This document shows positions 10,733 to 23,978 of a DNA stretch of 64,000 nucleotides, in pieces. Numbering within the stretch: the first letter of the stretch is position 1; every line of letters starts with the position of its first letter. Both the position numbers and the translations under genes were made by a program. The notes under the pieces are model-generated. The model saw nothing but the letters and a program-made list of their open reading frames with translations. It did no database searches and was not told where the DNA came from. The DNA comes from Phialocephala subalpina. Taxonomy: Eukaryota > Ascomycota > Leotiomycetes > Helotiales > Mollisiaceae. The stretch covers positions 45,538-109,537 of the forward strand of contig FJOG01000070.1 of NCBI GenBank assembly GCA_900073065.1, given 5' to 3'.

Positions 10733-11756
10733 ATGCGGCGTCAAACAAAAAGCAGCGGTAAACCATTGAATGAGCGTGGTCAATTTCCCAATGCGTCTAG
10801 GCTGAAGCCACTTCACGTGGATATCATCTGCCAGGCATACCAACAACTTCAAGGGGAAGTGGCTACAGAGATGCAGAATGATGCCTTCTCAGATGGCCAC
10901 TATCTTGAAGCCGCCAGGAGACTAGAAGTCGACAAGGCCGATCCAAGACTCCCTAGACTCCTTGCCACACCTTATCCACACCAAACCATCGATACATATC
11001 AGATGTGGGCTAATCTCAGGTGGCTAGTAGCCAATACTTGAGGATCTGGGAAGACTATTATTCTAATCTCACTTCTACTCCTCCACATCCAAATTCAAAC
11101 AGTCGATCAGTGGTGAAATGCAGCTTCACAACAATTGTTACCCTCCTTGAATACTTGCTTATACAGCTACACGAGGAAATCATCCGCTTCGCTCCCGCCA
11201 TCAACTTCTTCGCATACAATAGTTAGGACACGGAGGAGACACTTCGAAGGGGTGATTTCAGCCCGAGCCAGCATTGCGGTCCCGGGATTTTGGAAGCCCC
11301 CACATAATCATCACCACCTATAAATTCTTCGCTAGGGTTCATCAAAGCGAAGAGAAATGGGTGTACGATGACGTGAAACGTCGCAGTTACTGGGTCCGCA
11401 TCACCATTGATCCTGTAACTGATCTGAAGAGCCTTATTGACTGGACGCTTCTTTAAGAGAGGAAAGAAAAGCGTTGCCAGCGGATCGCTTATCAGGCTAG
11501 ATGCAGAGAGGTGCACGCAGAGAGGTGCACTTTGCTTGGCGCCACCCCATTCCCTAATCGCCTCAAGGATTTACTTGGTATACTCGAAATGCTAAAACCA
11601 TGTTTGATGGGTGCATATGATGCTCGTCTTGCTAATGCAGCTACTGTTGACAATGAGCAGTCTCTTGAGGAGACCCAATAGGATAACCTGTCGATTTCAC
11701 AGAAATGTTCTCCTGAGAGTTTTCAGGAGCATGTCTTGAAATTCCTCGAAGGCTAG
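10733..11756 (+). pseudogene. SNF2-type helicase relic
   Basis: Fragments in successive frames keep the order of an SNF2/DEAD-like ATPase: ATPYPHQTIDTYQMWANLRW (the 'P-x-Q' lead-in), then directly after a stop GSGKTIILISLLLL (Walker A), later FWKP..IIITTYKFFARVHQ (motif Ia/Ib-like), and near 11535 LLGATPFPNRLKDLLGILEM (motif III, usually LTGTPxxN). Such ATPases remodel chromatin or DNA. Several stops (for example at 11039-11041) and frame changes break it. A 14-bp direct duplication (GCAGAGAGGTGCAC, twice) lies at 11502-11529 in the relic. The family call is moderate. Confidence 0.45.
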
Positions 11757-12329
11757 TAATTATATTGAACTACGATGACATACTTCTTGGGGTATAAATA
11801 AATTCTCATATCATGGGTTTCAAGATGTGAATAAGGACGTTAGGTGAGTGGATCTTAAATAGGTTCAGGCTTTTGGAGCTTTTGAGACTTATAAGCTCTC
11901 AAATAATCAGGGACATTGGTATTTGGTATATGGTATGCCAATATCAATTTCCCGAAAAGCTTCTTCGATTTTAAGTTAACCTTAATGCTTTGATAATATA
12001 TCGAAGGCGATTGCAAGGTATTAAGCTCATATATTAAAGGTTATCGATAAATTTGATTCCAATATAACCAAAAGTTTTTTCTTCCTTCATACTCGCTATA
12101 TTCAAAAGTCTGTCCAGCTGCATACTTAGATCCTAGGCCATGGTCACAACTTGCGGCAATCAAAAGTCCCAAGCTATCCAGTTCTTTCAGGAAAATGATC
12201 ATTGGAGATTCTATATAATGCGTGGAAGTTTCTCAATGCAGCCGCCCAGAGATGGTTTTTCAGACTCTTGTCACTGGTATCAGCAACACGCCAACGTGAC
12301 CGACTAGTACTGAACTGCCCAACAGCGTG
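11757..12329. other. Intergenic, moderately AT-rich
   Basis: No gene seen; the final part (from about 12127) may hold the degraded N-terminal coding sequence of the oxidase that follows, since faint similarity to a signal and first exon appears but with stops. Confidence 0.25.
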
Positions 12330-13960
12330 TCCTGGAGCCCACCTGTGTCTTTAGTCCTGCCTCTGTTACCGACATATTAATTACCTTGAACAAGCTGGAG
12401 GATACCCCTTGCAAGTTCGCTGTCCGTTCCGGTGGACAGGGTCCATTTGCAGGTTCATCCAATATTCAGGACGGAGTTCTTATTGACTTGGTATCCATCA
12501 ACGAGATCACTTTCTCAGCTGATCGAAACAGCCTCGTTCTTGGCAGTGGTCAGATCTGGAACGTGGTGTACGCAACCTTAGACAAGCAGGATCTCGTTGT
12601 CATCGGTACCCACACTGGTGATGTCAGTGTCAGCGGCTCGTTGCTCGGTGGTGCTATGAGCAGCCAGTCCAATCTCCATGGATGGGGATGTGACAACGTA
12701 TTGAGCCATGAGGTCTGTCTTTCCCGCTCCTGTCTTTTGATCTGCACTACTGACCATAACTAGATCGTCGTTGGCGGTCAAATCCTGAATGTGTCTCCCA
12801 GCTCGTATCCCGATCCCTACTAGTCGCTTCGTGGTGGTGGCGGAAACTTCGGCATCGTCACTCGCTTCACTGTCAAAACCTACCGACAAGATCTGATCTG
12901 GGGAGGTGGTATCGTATTTGAGATGGCACAGCTTGCTACATTGATCGACGGGATCGTTAACTTCACCAACCAAGGCGTTCTGGATCCAAAGGCTCACATG
13001 GCTTTGGCATTTGTATACTACAAGGGTCCCTATAAGTTCTCCGTTCCTTGAACAATCACTCCTTCTACCTCCCGTCACTACGGCATTCCTACTGCCTACA
13101 TTCTTTTCGAAAGAGTTGTGCTAACCTACTGTCTTGAATAGGGATTGGAAGCCCTTTATGGAATACGTCGAGCCTATCATCAACCCACCGATTTTCCACA
13201 ACTTCACCTCTCTCCCATCCGTCACCAACACCATGAAGATTGACATCTTTGGCAACAATTCGGCGGCCAGCGTCGCTAATGATGTTTGGGGTCTTCAGTA
13301 AGTCTCCGCTCACGTTACTTTCACATACCCGATTCCGCTAACCTACCCTTCTACAGAGAGACCTTCTGGACCTTTACCTATAGGAACGATCCTGTTCTGC
13401 CTCATTTAATCTGGGTCCAATGCCAAGATGGAGTCAACGCCTTCTTGACCGTTCACCAGGTAGCAGGTTTCACAGTAGCCTGCATCTTCGCCCCCATGAG
13501 CATTCCAATGATCCAACAAGGTCTGAAGAACGGAGGGAACGCAATGGGAATCTCCGCCGAGACACCATTGATGCGTAAGTTTCCCTTCCTCTCCTTCTCT
13601 CCCACTCACTAACTCTTACCCAGTGTTCCTTTTCCAACTCACTTGGAACGATGCGGCTGATGAAGAGGTCGTTCTCAACCTCGCCCAGAGCTTAATCGCT
13701 CAGACTAACGACACTGCTCATAGTATGGATATCAACTATCCCTACATCCATCTGAACCACGCCGCTACCCAGCAGAATCCTCCCTGGGGCTACGGAGAGG
13801 GGAATCTTGAGAAGTTGAGAGTTACGAGTGCGAAGTATGATCCTAAGGTATCTTCCGAGATTTAGTTCCTAGTAGCTTCAAGATCTAAAGTATCCCCACA
13901 ATCTGATTAGTGTCTTTCTCGGGTGGCATTGGCGTTGGCGTCTCTACATAGATTGGTACA
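12330..13960 (+). pseudogene. FAD-linked oxidoreductase (FAD_binding_4/BBE), decayed
   Basis: Reads as a glucooligosaccharide/berberine-bridge-type oxidase: CKFAVRSGGQGPFAGSSNIQ (FAD-binding loop, normally GGH), GSGQIWNVVYATLD, GTHTGDVSVSGSLLGG, HGWGCDNVLSHE, an intron 12717-12764, IVVGGQILNVS, RGGGGNFGIVTRFTVKTYRQ, and after further introns NGVN-like and BBE-tail blocks (YPYIHLNHAATQ, WGYGEGNLEKLR, YDPK). Disabling changes: TAG at 12821-12823 where the family has Trp (L-Y-W-A-L-R-G-G), TGA near 13049, and a degraded last exon after the donor at 13850. Introns still have recognisable GT..AG borders at 13139 and 13616. Recent pseudogene, probably of secondary metabolism or sugar oxidation. Confidence 0.8.
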
Positions 13961-14243
13961 GATTCGTTTTCTTCGGTGGGTGATGGATGGCGATAATTGC
14001 TCACGCGTGGCGGGACATACTTGCGTTTTCTGGTGCTGGTGGGATAGATAGGTAGTACTCTTCTTTGATGTCGTGGCAATAACTGGGCGGTTTTGCAGGT
14101 GAGCCCGACATCGGAATAAAGCTGATGTACTCTTGAAGCATCCTTCCTGCCGTGGCCTCATTCAAGCAGCCTCGTCTGCCCACCATCACAGCCTTCCGTC
14201 CCCTTCCCCCATCTCGCAGTACAACTCCAATGCGCCACTCGCA

Positions 14244-15921
14244 TCATATACTGCCCCAACATCCCCCGATAATTCCTATTCTCCCAATCCCCACAAAAAA
14301 ATCCAATTCCTCCAACTCAGCTCTCCGTTTCTTCGCTCTCATCTCCTTGAACAGTGCCAGCGCCGTATCATAATTGATCAGCGGATCAGGCTCATCGCCA
14401 TCATCCTTTTCTTTAATGTATTTCTGTCTCATCTCACTGTACTGCAATTCCAACTCGTCGTCATATCTCATGCCTTCGAAATGGCGATCCGGAGACGGGA
14501 ATCGCAGGGTGAGTTTCTTCAAGATGGGATTGTCGATGAGATCTTTGAAGAGTCCGCTTTCCAGGGACATGTTGACGTTGCGCCGAAGTTCGATGTCGAG
14601 ATGCTGGAGTTTTGGAGCTGAGAGGAGAAATTTCGAGATTAGCTTTTCGCGGAGGAAGAAGATACTTTCTTGGCTGTCGCGGTAGGCGAAATGAAGAAGT
14701 TCCTGGGTCAGGTTGGGAGACGCGATGAGCATTTCAAGTAGAGGATCTCCTACTATCATGTGTTGTTCTTGGACGGATAGAGAACGAAGAGGCTGTGCGG
14801 TACTGTTTATAAAAGAAAGTACCTCGTTCGGTTGTGCATTCCGGTATCCGTCATTGATCGACAAGGACAAGTTCGTGAGTGAAGGAAGAGTATCGCCCTT
14901 CAATTTCTGCAGCGTGATGTTGGAAGGATAACTCAACTCCAGAGTATGAAGCTTGCTCCAATCCATGACCTCCAACCAAGCATCAAGATTCGTCCGTCCA
15001 TCATCTTCAAGTCTCGCTGGTCGTGGCGGTGGATTTTCATCATCATCTTTCTGCATGTACTCCTCCCAAAGGACATCCCAATCTTCCTTTTTCCTTCGCC
15101 AGGCCCAAGCTTGTCCCCCATCCCGAGCGTTCATCAAGATCATAACCATTCAGTCTAAGCACCTCGAGTGGTGGAAATCTGACTTCGGGATGATACCCAA
15201 ATGGAAACGCACCCGGTGTGGCAATACTAGATTCGCATCCATAATTACCGATGTCGATATCCAGCTCCCTGAGATTCGATGCATTCGACAAAGCAGCGAA
15301 GAGGAAGTCCATTCCTTCGTAATTCTCATGATAACCATAATCCAGATGCGCCGTCAAGCTATACAGCGACGACGAATTGGCGAGCGCCCACGTCGGGCCG
15401 CTATCCATATAAGAACCCATACCCTGCTTCAAGCTCGTAAACTCGTAATAGATCTTGACTCTCGGGTTCCTTTCCTCAAGCGCCCTCAAAATCGGTTCAG
15501 TGATCGGTTCTCTCATCTCCCACTTCACTGTCTCCAGGCCCCCAAGCTTCCCAAAACAATGCTCCACCAGCGGCAATAGTCCATACCACTCCCGCCCCTT
15601 GATCGTAACATGCTTCGCATCGTTCTTATCAGCATGCCACCCTTTTCCATTCGCTCTCTCGCTGAGGAGAAACGTGAGCTGATAGTGACTGCTGCGTGCT
15701 TTGTCTTTGGACGAGAAGTCGAAAGTAGTGGTTTGATAAAAGGGTGAATCTGGGGGATCGCCGATATAGGGAAGCGGCCCTTCGTAACCGCAGTCTTCGA
15801 AGAGGTCGTCTATTATAGGATTGAGCGAGGAGTTGTCGGGGAGGCAGCGGAGGATTGCCTGGCAGGGTTGGGAAAGGAGGCAGAAGGCGCATAAAAGTGC
15901 GGGAAGTGGAAAAGAGAACAT
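14244..15921 (-). pseudogene. Secreted LRR-like protein, one frameshift
   Basis: Starting at ATG 15921 the protein opens with a signal peptide (MFSFPLPALLCAFCLLSQ, cleavage after CQA) and continues with LRR-like spacing of leucines: GGLETVKWEM, SNLRELDIDIGN, PPLEVLRLNGYDLDE. Near 15126 the frame must skip one base; it then reads RDGGQAWAWRRKKEDWDVLW, MDWSKLHTLELSYPSNI, LPSLTNLSLSI and APKLQHLDIELRRNV to a stop at 14244. Together about 555 residues. The layout (signal peptide plus irregular leucine-rich repeats, W-L-x-x-M-D-W-S block) matches uncharacterised secreted LRR/F-box-like proteins of plant-associated ascomycetes. A second upstream ATG at 15963 exists but would precede the signal peptide with charged residues. 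The frameshift may be real or an assembly error. Confidence 0.6.
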
Positions 15922-16479
15922 GATTGTTGCTTTGAGGAACTCTTCTTTGTGAAATGGTGACACATGAAATCGAGTCGATGTGTAGATGTTGGATTCGGAA
16001 TATCATGCTATGGAGGGGCGATGTGGCCACAGCTGAGCGACCAACATTTTGTTGGTTGCAAACGGGCGATGATACGAGCTCGTGACTGGTGCCTGATCTG
16101 CTTACGTACAGCCCACTTCGAGTTCTCCGTATATATTTAATGCAAGTTTTCCGGCATAAACTACGAGCAAATTCAACAAAAATCCCGCTTTGCACGAAAG
16201 GGATTGCGTGCAGGCCTTTGAGCTGACTTGTGAGTGATGCCTGAACTGCCTGAACGCCAGACAGTTTAGGGGTCGCTAGAACACTCGCTAACATTTGGCG
16301 AGCCACCCCCGCCGCCCTCACCCCCGCCTCCTCTGGACTGGGCAGGCTGGACAGAATATGACAGTTCTCGTCGCGTTATAAATCGTGTTAACTCCTAGAA
16401 GAACAGCTTACGCCATGGAGCAGGGCCCCAAGGAGACCAAATGTCACTCTCTTCCTCTATGTAGATATACGGCCCTTCC
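15922..16479. other. Intergenic between two minus-strand genes
   Basis: Promoter region of the secreted LRR-like gene: on the minus strand a TATA-like TTAAATATATACG lies at about 16128-16140. No gene is supported. Confidence 0.3.
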
Positions 16480-19400
16480 TCATAGATGTCTCGGTCCTTT
16501 TTCTGAATCATCTTCATATACCTTGATTCTCTTCTCACCACCCACCAACCTCTCTCCCAGAAAAATCACGTCCTCGTCGTCTACTTCGTCCGATATCGCA
16601 ATGGTGTCGGTCTCGGTTTTGGCGCAATGCTTTCTCTTCTTGCTAACTTGCTCCTTCCGCTTCTTGTGTGCTCGCACTTCCTCTTTCAATACCTCTTCCA
16701 CTGTCTGAATTATCGAGAACATGTGTAAGGAATCCCGTAGATCCAAACGCAACCTTTCCTCCGCCGTCTTCAGCAGGGCTTCTTTTTGAAAGACGAAATC
16801 GCTAGGTATGTCGTACACAGAGCCCGTCCGATTAAGGCCGTATTTTGAGAAAGCTTCGATGATAGAGAGTTGGCTTTCGATGAAGCGGGACCGTGTAGGC
16901 CCACTAATTGTGTTAGACTGACTTTTGGGAGAAATCACACCAAGCCCTGGCCATCGTTGGCGCTCGTCCTTAGCTGCCAATTGTTCCAAAATACGACCGG
17001 GAGCAAAATTTCCGAACTTCAGCAAACAGTCGACCATCTCAGCCGTAGGGAACGGCCGCAGGGCCGATGATGATGAGGGCATACCGCCGCACAGATGCCG
17101 GAGCAAAATGGTTGATGTTTGAAGCTGAATTGTCCGCTGTTTGGCAGACAATATATCCTCCACAAAGTCAGACAGACAGTACATTGTTGCCCAGTGCAAA
17201 AATGTCTCCGCAGCGGGTAAGGCTTCGGACGGATCACGCGGAACACTCTGCACATGCATGAGGCTTTTGAGAAGGCCAGTTCTAACCCTCCGAGAACGTG
17301 AATCACCATTCGCATGGTAAGCATATATCATTGCGTCTTTTATGGTGATAGACGCGGCAGCATGTGCATGCCCTCTTTCCCACAGCGAGGAGTAGATCTC
17401 GGTCAAGCATAGAATGCATGATCTCATCATTGAAAAATATGGCGAGAAACCGGGAGGGCTCAAGTCTTTTGTCCATTTTTCATCTTGCTCTATGAAGTCA
17501 CGAGCAGTACGATGCATCCAACGAATTGGATAAATTCGAAATCCTCCGGGGGTCTGCATAGGCTGCGTATTTACTTCGAGAAGTCCTGCGCATCTCGCCG
17601 TCAGACGGACACTGGTCTCTTCACACAACTTTGATATCTCGTAAGGCGGTATTTGTGCAAGGCTGCCGGATGTACAGTTCTCGTCCATCGCCAGGAGCAG
17701 CCCAATTAGAGTCAAAGGTCCAACTCCAGGATCCTCTACGTTTTCCGATTTGTTCAACTCCCTCGAGAGGCTCATCTTCTCAAAGGGATCAGAAGAGAGT
17801 TTGAGAGATACTCTCATAATTTGGAACGTTCTCGATGCCCATTCCTGATACAGAGGCTCGATCTGTGACAAGATTACATTATAAAGGGGATAAAGTTCCC
17901 TCGGGAAAGATCTTAGTCGCGACCAGAGTTCGGGTATTGTGTCGCTGTTGTTGATGCCCTTGAGGAGATGTCGTACAACAATCTCTACCCAAAGAAACAC
18001 ACCGTCTGCTCTTTCCAATACTTCGCGCGCCAGTGAAGAAGTGAGCTCTACATCACGAGCTGCCAGTCTCATGAACGCCGGACTCTGGTGGAACATATCA
18101 TTGACGTACTTGCTGATGTCGTTTGATGTGAGATCTTGCAGCCTGAGACTCGCAGAACCATGAAAGTTTTGTTTGAATTGGACCCAGGGGCGACTTGACA
18201 GACAAAACTTTGCTTTGTCGGATCTCTCATTTAGTCTCTTGAAAAATAAGCAGAGTTGCTCGGGATCTCCGGAAAACTCGTCCAGACCGTCTATGAGAAA
18301 GCATAACTTCAATGGATATTGTTTCTGGTCCATCAAAGTTTCGAGGGCGACGTGAAGCTGCCGAAGGGACCAAGTTTTAGGCACAATTCGCTGCGTGATA
18401 TCCAATGCTACTCTTCCATAAAGTTCGGCCCAGCGCGTGGGGAAAACGATGGGAATTAGGCTCGTATGTTGGCTAAGGATTTGGAACAGCAGCGAACGAA
18501 GCAACCCTTGCTGACTCTGTTGCAACTTTGTTCCGCTGTTCCAAAAGAAAAAGGTGGCGAGACAGCAGCGAAATGACTCCATTCGATTCTTATTGATCCA
18601 CAACTGCAAGTTTTTCTTCGTCTTCGCATCGTCATAGATGTGCTTCATCAAGGTGGACTTTCCAGAACCCGCTTTGCCGTTGATCCAATATATGTCGCTA
18701 TCGTCTCGTAGCCATGTTCCGAAGTCGCTCCAAGGCAGATTCGACTTCTTTGCATCAGAAAATATCCAATCAAAAGTCTTGGAATGAGCCTCCACAATGT
18801 CTTCATATCGATTCGTCATGCCGGGGTAAGACAATTCTTCGAGGATCTGTTTATTCACTGATATTCGTAGGTCTTGTTCCTCGCGAGATCCAACGTTGAG
18901 CATCTCAACCTGAGCCGTAATAACCTCCATAGGAGAGGACTGAGATGAGAGATCGTTTCTCAGATCAGCAATCATCTGACGGGTTCTGTGGTGTTCATCC
19001 TCGTTGACACGTTCCGAACGACGGATCAGCGCCGCCAGAGAGTCTAAAACCTCTATCGAGAAGCCTTCGCTGGTGTTGGTGATAGCCTCGAGGAGTTGCT
19101 GCGCCTGCGCATCTAAAGAATCAAATCGACTTGATAACTTAATGCTTGTGGCATCAATCTTCTCTCTATGGAGGGTCAGTCAAAAGGGAATCTTAAATCT
19201 GACAAACGTGCTCCTTACTCAATCGAAAGTATAGATCGTGAATGCAGAGCTTCTCTGAGAGTGAACAGTCGCGTTTTTAACGCCGAAATTTCGTCTTTCG
19301 ACCATGCAGACCTCACTGCTACCTTAAGGCTCTCCCATCTAGGGCGCTTCCCATCTTTCACTCTCAGACTGTTCAACTTATCTAACAGCTCTTCAGCAAT

Positions 19401-19679
19401 AAGCGTTGCCTCGTCGCATAGCTTGCGGAAACTGTCCTGGAACTGGTGATCATCCCCAACGACTGACGGCCCAACATCAGATGAATTGGCAGAGCGTGCG
19501 CCTCGTAGCTTGAATAGGACGGACTGCAGATCTCCCGTGATGAGTTCCAATTCCTCATGGACCTTCAGCGAGCCTCGAGAGGATTTGTAGAGCTGAATAC
19601 TACTCGTGAGCAGCTTGTTCCCAAAGTCGACGAATTGAGCGACGGTTCCTGCGATTGACAGCGCGGATAATGGATCCAT
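16480..19679 (-). CDS. NACHT-domain STAND (NLR-like) protein
   Basis: STAND NTPases are signal-transducing switches; in fungi many act in non-self recognition and cell death. Two exons: 19679-19219 and 19165-16480, joined across a 53-nt intron (GTAAGG..ATAG), 1048 residues. Residues 1-60 (MDPLSALSIAGTVAQFVDFG) are the conserved N-terminal domain of fungal STAND proteins, followed by helical coiled segments. The NACHT shows Walker A GKAGSGKST preceded by IYWIN, Walker B LCFLIDGLDEF, and FCLSSRPW (sensor-like) with VFLWVEIVVRHLL after it. No WD, ankyrin or TPR repeats follow; the C-terminal 400 residues are unassigned and end in a basic, acidic-patch tail (HKKRKEQVSKKRK). No inactivating change seen. 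A truncated relative lies at 46577-47644. Confidence 0.9.
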
Positions 19680-20480
19680 GATGCAAAAGACTAATCATGA
19701 GGACGATCTGTAGAAAGGCACTCTCGCGGCTTCGTAAGACTCGTAAGACTCGCAAGTGACGATGATATTACAGAGGGTCCTTCCCCTCCGGCGTCGCGAG
19801 GCTGCGACTGCCTGCTCTCCGATGATGTCTGTAATGCAGGCTGATGGACGTTTCTCGAAGTCAGGGTTTGGGCGATGGATGTTTGAGATAATCTGACAGG
19901 AGTGAGGAGAAATGAATTGTTGACAGTCCTTTTCGATACAGTCGTGAAGATGTTGAGAGATTGAAGAAAAAGCTCCGCTAGTGAGGCAGGTTCGAGGCTG
20001 TGGCGCAGTCCATCGCAGCCTCATTTTCCATGCCACGTAACGATTCGAGATGTGTTGAAAGGGTGATTGATTGGCTGAAGATGCAGAATCCCTGTAAGTC
20101 TTTCTGTGAGGCGGTTCGCGATTCGCAGTCGGCAAGGACTTGACAGGGTGACAGGAGCTATCCACGTGATCTCCAACCCAATTCAAATAAACCAAGACTT
20201 AAAGGAGCGTCAAATGACTAGAGGAATAGATTCCTTTGATATCGAATAGAAATATCGAGGAGATAAATCGATATCTGAGTAAGATAGGTAAGTAATAGTG
20301 CCACGTGATATCTCACATAATACTAGCCGCAACACAATCATTCAACGATCCCCATATCGTTCCTGCAGCTAGGTATTAAGATGAAACGTGTCTGATTATA
20401 CAAGAGAGCCTATGTACGTGTCCCATCAAGTCATCAGACGTGACTCATTCACTGTCATTACTAGTGTCAATAAACATTAT
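19680..20480. other. Intergenic; promoter of the NACHT gene
   Basis: Contains CACGTGAT at 20163 and CACGTGATA at 20302. The 166-codon open frame on the minus strand (19695-20195) has no family features and probably overlaps the leader of the NACHT gene. Confidence 0.3.
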
Positions 20481-20499
20481 CTTCATTCAAACGAACTAG

Positions 20500-22078
20500 G
20501 TATGGTCAAGAGGATATACAAGAAACCTCCCATCTCACCATCATCACCCCCTCTCCTTCTCCACCCCAGCCACTCAAACCATAGAGCTGCTCCACCCTCC
20601 CCACCACCAAAATCCTCCCCCTCCCAAACCGCCTCAATAACACTCATCTTACACCCTCTCAGCCTCTTCGCTCCGAGAAACCTAAAACCCCCTTCCATCT
20701 ATACCCCTTACTAGCACTCTTCAACAACCCCTTAAGCACCCCCTTACTCTTTTCCCTCGCATTTAACAACGTAAGCATAACTAAATCTATGCTCTAAATA
20801 ATTCTCTCATCTTATATTTTCTCTGTCTTTAGCTCGAAAAATAAAGATCATTAATAACTATCTTAGCACTTTTCTTTAGCGCCGGAATAAATTATCTGGG
20901 CATATTAACAGCGTATTTATCCGAGTGGTTATACAAGATCTATTTATGGAGATAAATATTTGCTCCTTTAATACGTTAAAGGGTATGGAAATCGTGTGCT
21001 ATAAAGCTGGCCCTCTTCTTAAGATCTCCTTCGAGTTTTGGGGCGCTTTGAACGGTTTTGGGGAGATCTTGGACGACGAATTTCATAGTCTTGTATTTGT
21101 GAGCGAGGTCTATACAGGAGAATCCGTGGGAACCGCCGATATCGACGATCGTTTCGGATATAGCGTCGATAGCGGACTAGTCGTAGTTGTCGAGCAGGTA
21201 GGAGACTTTATAGCCCTCGCCGCGGGTGAGAGAAGTTATTGGCGGAGGGGTGGAAGGTTATTGCTTTGATGACCGGGATGCTGCCTGTGTGGGGTTAGAG
21301 AAAGTTGGGATAAAGAGATTATATGCTCCAATAGGGAGCTTTTTGAACTTCTCACGTCTAAAAGCAGGATGTCCAAAGGGCATTTCCCAGGAGGAGATAG
21401 ACAAACTCACAGGCCAAATATCCTCAACACAAAACCCAACCCAATTGTTAATCATTTGATCTTTAGCCAAAACCCTACTCGCAGCAGTATGAGCCACTAT
21501 ACCCGGCTCTACCTCCTTGAAAATCTGATTCGTTATTGCATATCTTATAAACCTAAAGTTAATTTTATTTAAACCGACTTTCTCAGCGATTTGAGCGAAT
21601 GTCGCCGTTTCGTAGATAGGGAATGATTGTGCTTCGAATATTAGCTTAGATCTTTTATTAGGGTGAGAGGAGCTTGCCGATTTTATAATGGTATATCGCA
21701 TGAAGTGAGAGAGAATTATTATGCTACCATTTATTAATATGCTTGAATAAGGTATGAGGGGGGGGAAGAAAAAACTTATATCCCAACCATCTACCTTAGA
21801 TTCTCCGTCGGGCTAGTAAACAAATCACTTAATTCCTTCGTAGCTCTTATACCTTCCTCCCTCGCCCTTTTTATCTCCTTGTTCAACTTGCGGAAGTTGG
21901 CTGGTCTATCGACATCGAGTGACGGTTGAGGACTCCCTGAGTCTTTTAAGTACTTATCCAATTTCTCTGTTTCTCTAGTAATGATGCCGGCGAGCTCGAT
22001 CAGTTGCGATGTTGGTGGTTTCGCAGGCGTAGATTGTGACGAGGGAGGTGAAGCAGAAAAATTCCTGCTATGGTTCAA
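20500..22078 (-). pseudogene. O-methyltransferase, decayed
   Basis: Minus-strand fragments in order match plant-type SAM-dependent O-methyltransferases used in fungal polyketide pathways. N-terminal: IELAGIITRETEKLDKYLKD and REEGIRATKELSDLFTSPTE (22078-21791). Middle: ATFAQIAEKVGLNKINFRFI, NQIFKEVEPGIVAHTAASRV, NNWVGFCVEDIWP (21701-21258). SAM-binding: RGEGYKVSYLLDNYD, stop, IVDIGGSHGFSCIDLAHKY (about 21220-21090), then FVVQDLPKTVQSAP. C-terminal: ILYNHSDKYAVNMPR and KMSVIEAVW (about 20640). Stops include TAG at 21179-21177 where Trp is expected after YD. The gene is broken by many changes of the C-to-T type, and AT-rich DNA follows it. No other pathway gene (polyketide synthase) is seen nearby. 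Confidence 0.75.
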
Positions 22079-22399
22079 GGCACTCGTCGCTAAATCTCCA
22101 GGCTTTACGCCCGGGATTACAGCGCCTCCTCCACCAGACTAATCTCAAACGCACCCGTATCAGAAGCAAGTTTTCAGCACTTCTTCCACTATATGCTCCA
22201 TTATCATGCAGCCAGAAGGCCCAAACTCGTGATTCCACAAGCAAAGCACGGGAAATTTAGGTTTGAGGAGTGCGGGGTCCCGTGGCGGGAAGATCTAACC
22301 GATTTCCCGCTTAAAAGCACATCCCTACCTAAAGCACATTCGTTATACGAGATTAAAACTTTAATAAGTCCACCATATATTAATATAATCTTATAAAAT

Positions 22400-23635
22400 T
22401 CGAAATCTAGCATATCTAAACTATAGATAATAATAATATTAAATAAAAGTTAGAAAAATATAAATTAAATACCAAAAAAGAAATAAGAAATTAATAAATA
22501 AATAATTTAAGAAATTTCAATATAAAATATTTATAATAAGAGTAAAACTTAAAAGAAAATTAAAATATTATAGTTCACATTATATATAATCAATATAAAA
22601 TATAAAATATTGTAATTTTGATGTATAATTTAATAAAAATAAAATATTTAAAATTTTATATTATTAAAAAAGTTTTTTATTTATAAAAAATAAGTTTTAA
22701 TTAATATAAATATAAGATTTAATATATAAGACTTTATTATATGTATAGCAAATAGCAACCTATAAAAATTTGAGTATAATAATAATATAATATAATATAA
22801 ATTATATTTTAAATAAATTTCAAATAAAAACCCTTTTAAAATATTATATATTTTGAAATAATTAATATAATTCAAATATTTGTTAAGATTATTATACTTA
22901 ATAAAATAGAATTATTTTATAATTAAAGATTCAAGGATTTATATAATAAAACGTTTTTTAATTAAATAAATATAATTATACAAATTATTATTAAATATAT
23001 TTATTTATATTATGATTTACATATATTGAAATACATAGTTTTCTAATATAAACCTTTAAACTCCTTTATATATATAATTTGAATTAATTAAACTTTTATT
23101 AAACTTTTAATTGAAAGATATAAATAGTAATATATAATAATAATATTATATTTTCTTTTAAATATTAAATATTTAAATAAGCTTATAATAAAGTCTAAAA
23201 ATCGTTTTTAATACTTTCTATTATGAATAATATCAAAATAATTAATAAGAATTTAAAAAATAAAATAAAAAATCTAAATAATTACAAATTTATAAAAATT
23301 TATTAAATTTTAACTTGAAAATTCTAAAATTTTAAATATTATATTCTTTAAGTAATAAACAAATAATATTACTAATCTATATTAAAACATACTATTAAAA
23401 GATAACAAAACTATTTCATTTATAGTTTTGAACTTATTATATATAAAATTATAATATTTTGAATTAAAATATAATAAAGTTTTTAATAAATTTCAAATTT
23501 ATATTTATATTGCGTAATTTAAAATTATAATTAATCTTATTATATATCTCAATATAAGGCTATAAAACTGATTAACCTGATTTCTATTAGCTCTTCTTTT
23601 TCTTTTTAATTTAATAATTAATATTCTCGCGAAAA
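22400..23635. other. AT-rich RIP-like block
   Basis: About 1.2 kb consisting almost only of A and T, with no protein motifs on either strand. Sharp borders towards GC-normal sequence on both sides. In Pezizomycotina such blocks are usually relics of repeats mutated by RIP. No element can be named. Confidence 0.7.
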
Positions 23636-23978
23636 ATGTGCTTTTGCCCGGGATGTGCTTTCGGGCGGGATCTCGGTTACATTCGGCCCCGAGCTGCTCC
23701 ATCAGCGAAACGGCTTCAGCCCAAGTGTCTGGAAAGCAGATTCTATTCGACGAGGTTAATTCCCCAAGAACCTAATCTGATCATCGGAAGCTTAATCTTG
23801 AGATTGCCCTTGCATATCGGCTCGAAGTATGATGTGTGATACGCTGATCCCCTGGTCTCAAAAATATATATCCTCGAGCTGGACCTCCAAGAGCCTCGAT
23901 TCTTGCGCTACCACTTCCCACAAACGCTCACGAGATCTCTACATCTTCACTTCATCTTCACCAAGCCCAAACACTACA

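Noticed and set aside
15629..16321. 230-residue minus-strand frame
   Set aside because: It overlaps the signal-peptide gene in another frame, is Arg/Ser-rich without motifs and covers promoter DNA; judged a shadow.
19695..20195. 166-residue minus-strand frame upstream of the NACHT gene
   Set aside because: No conserved motif; probably leader or promoter of the NACHT gene.
20483..20714. Pro/Ser-rich plus-strand frame 20388-20714
   Set aside because: It is the antisense of the O-methyltransferase C-terminus (KMSVIEAVW), so the plus-strand frame is a shadow.
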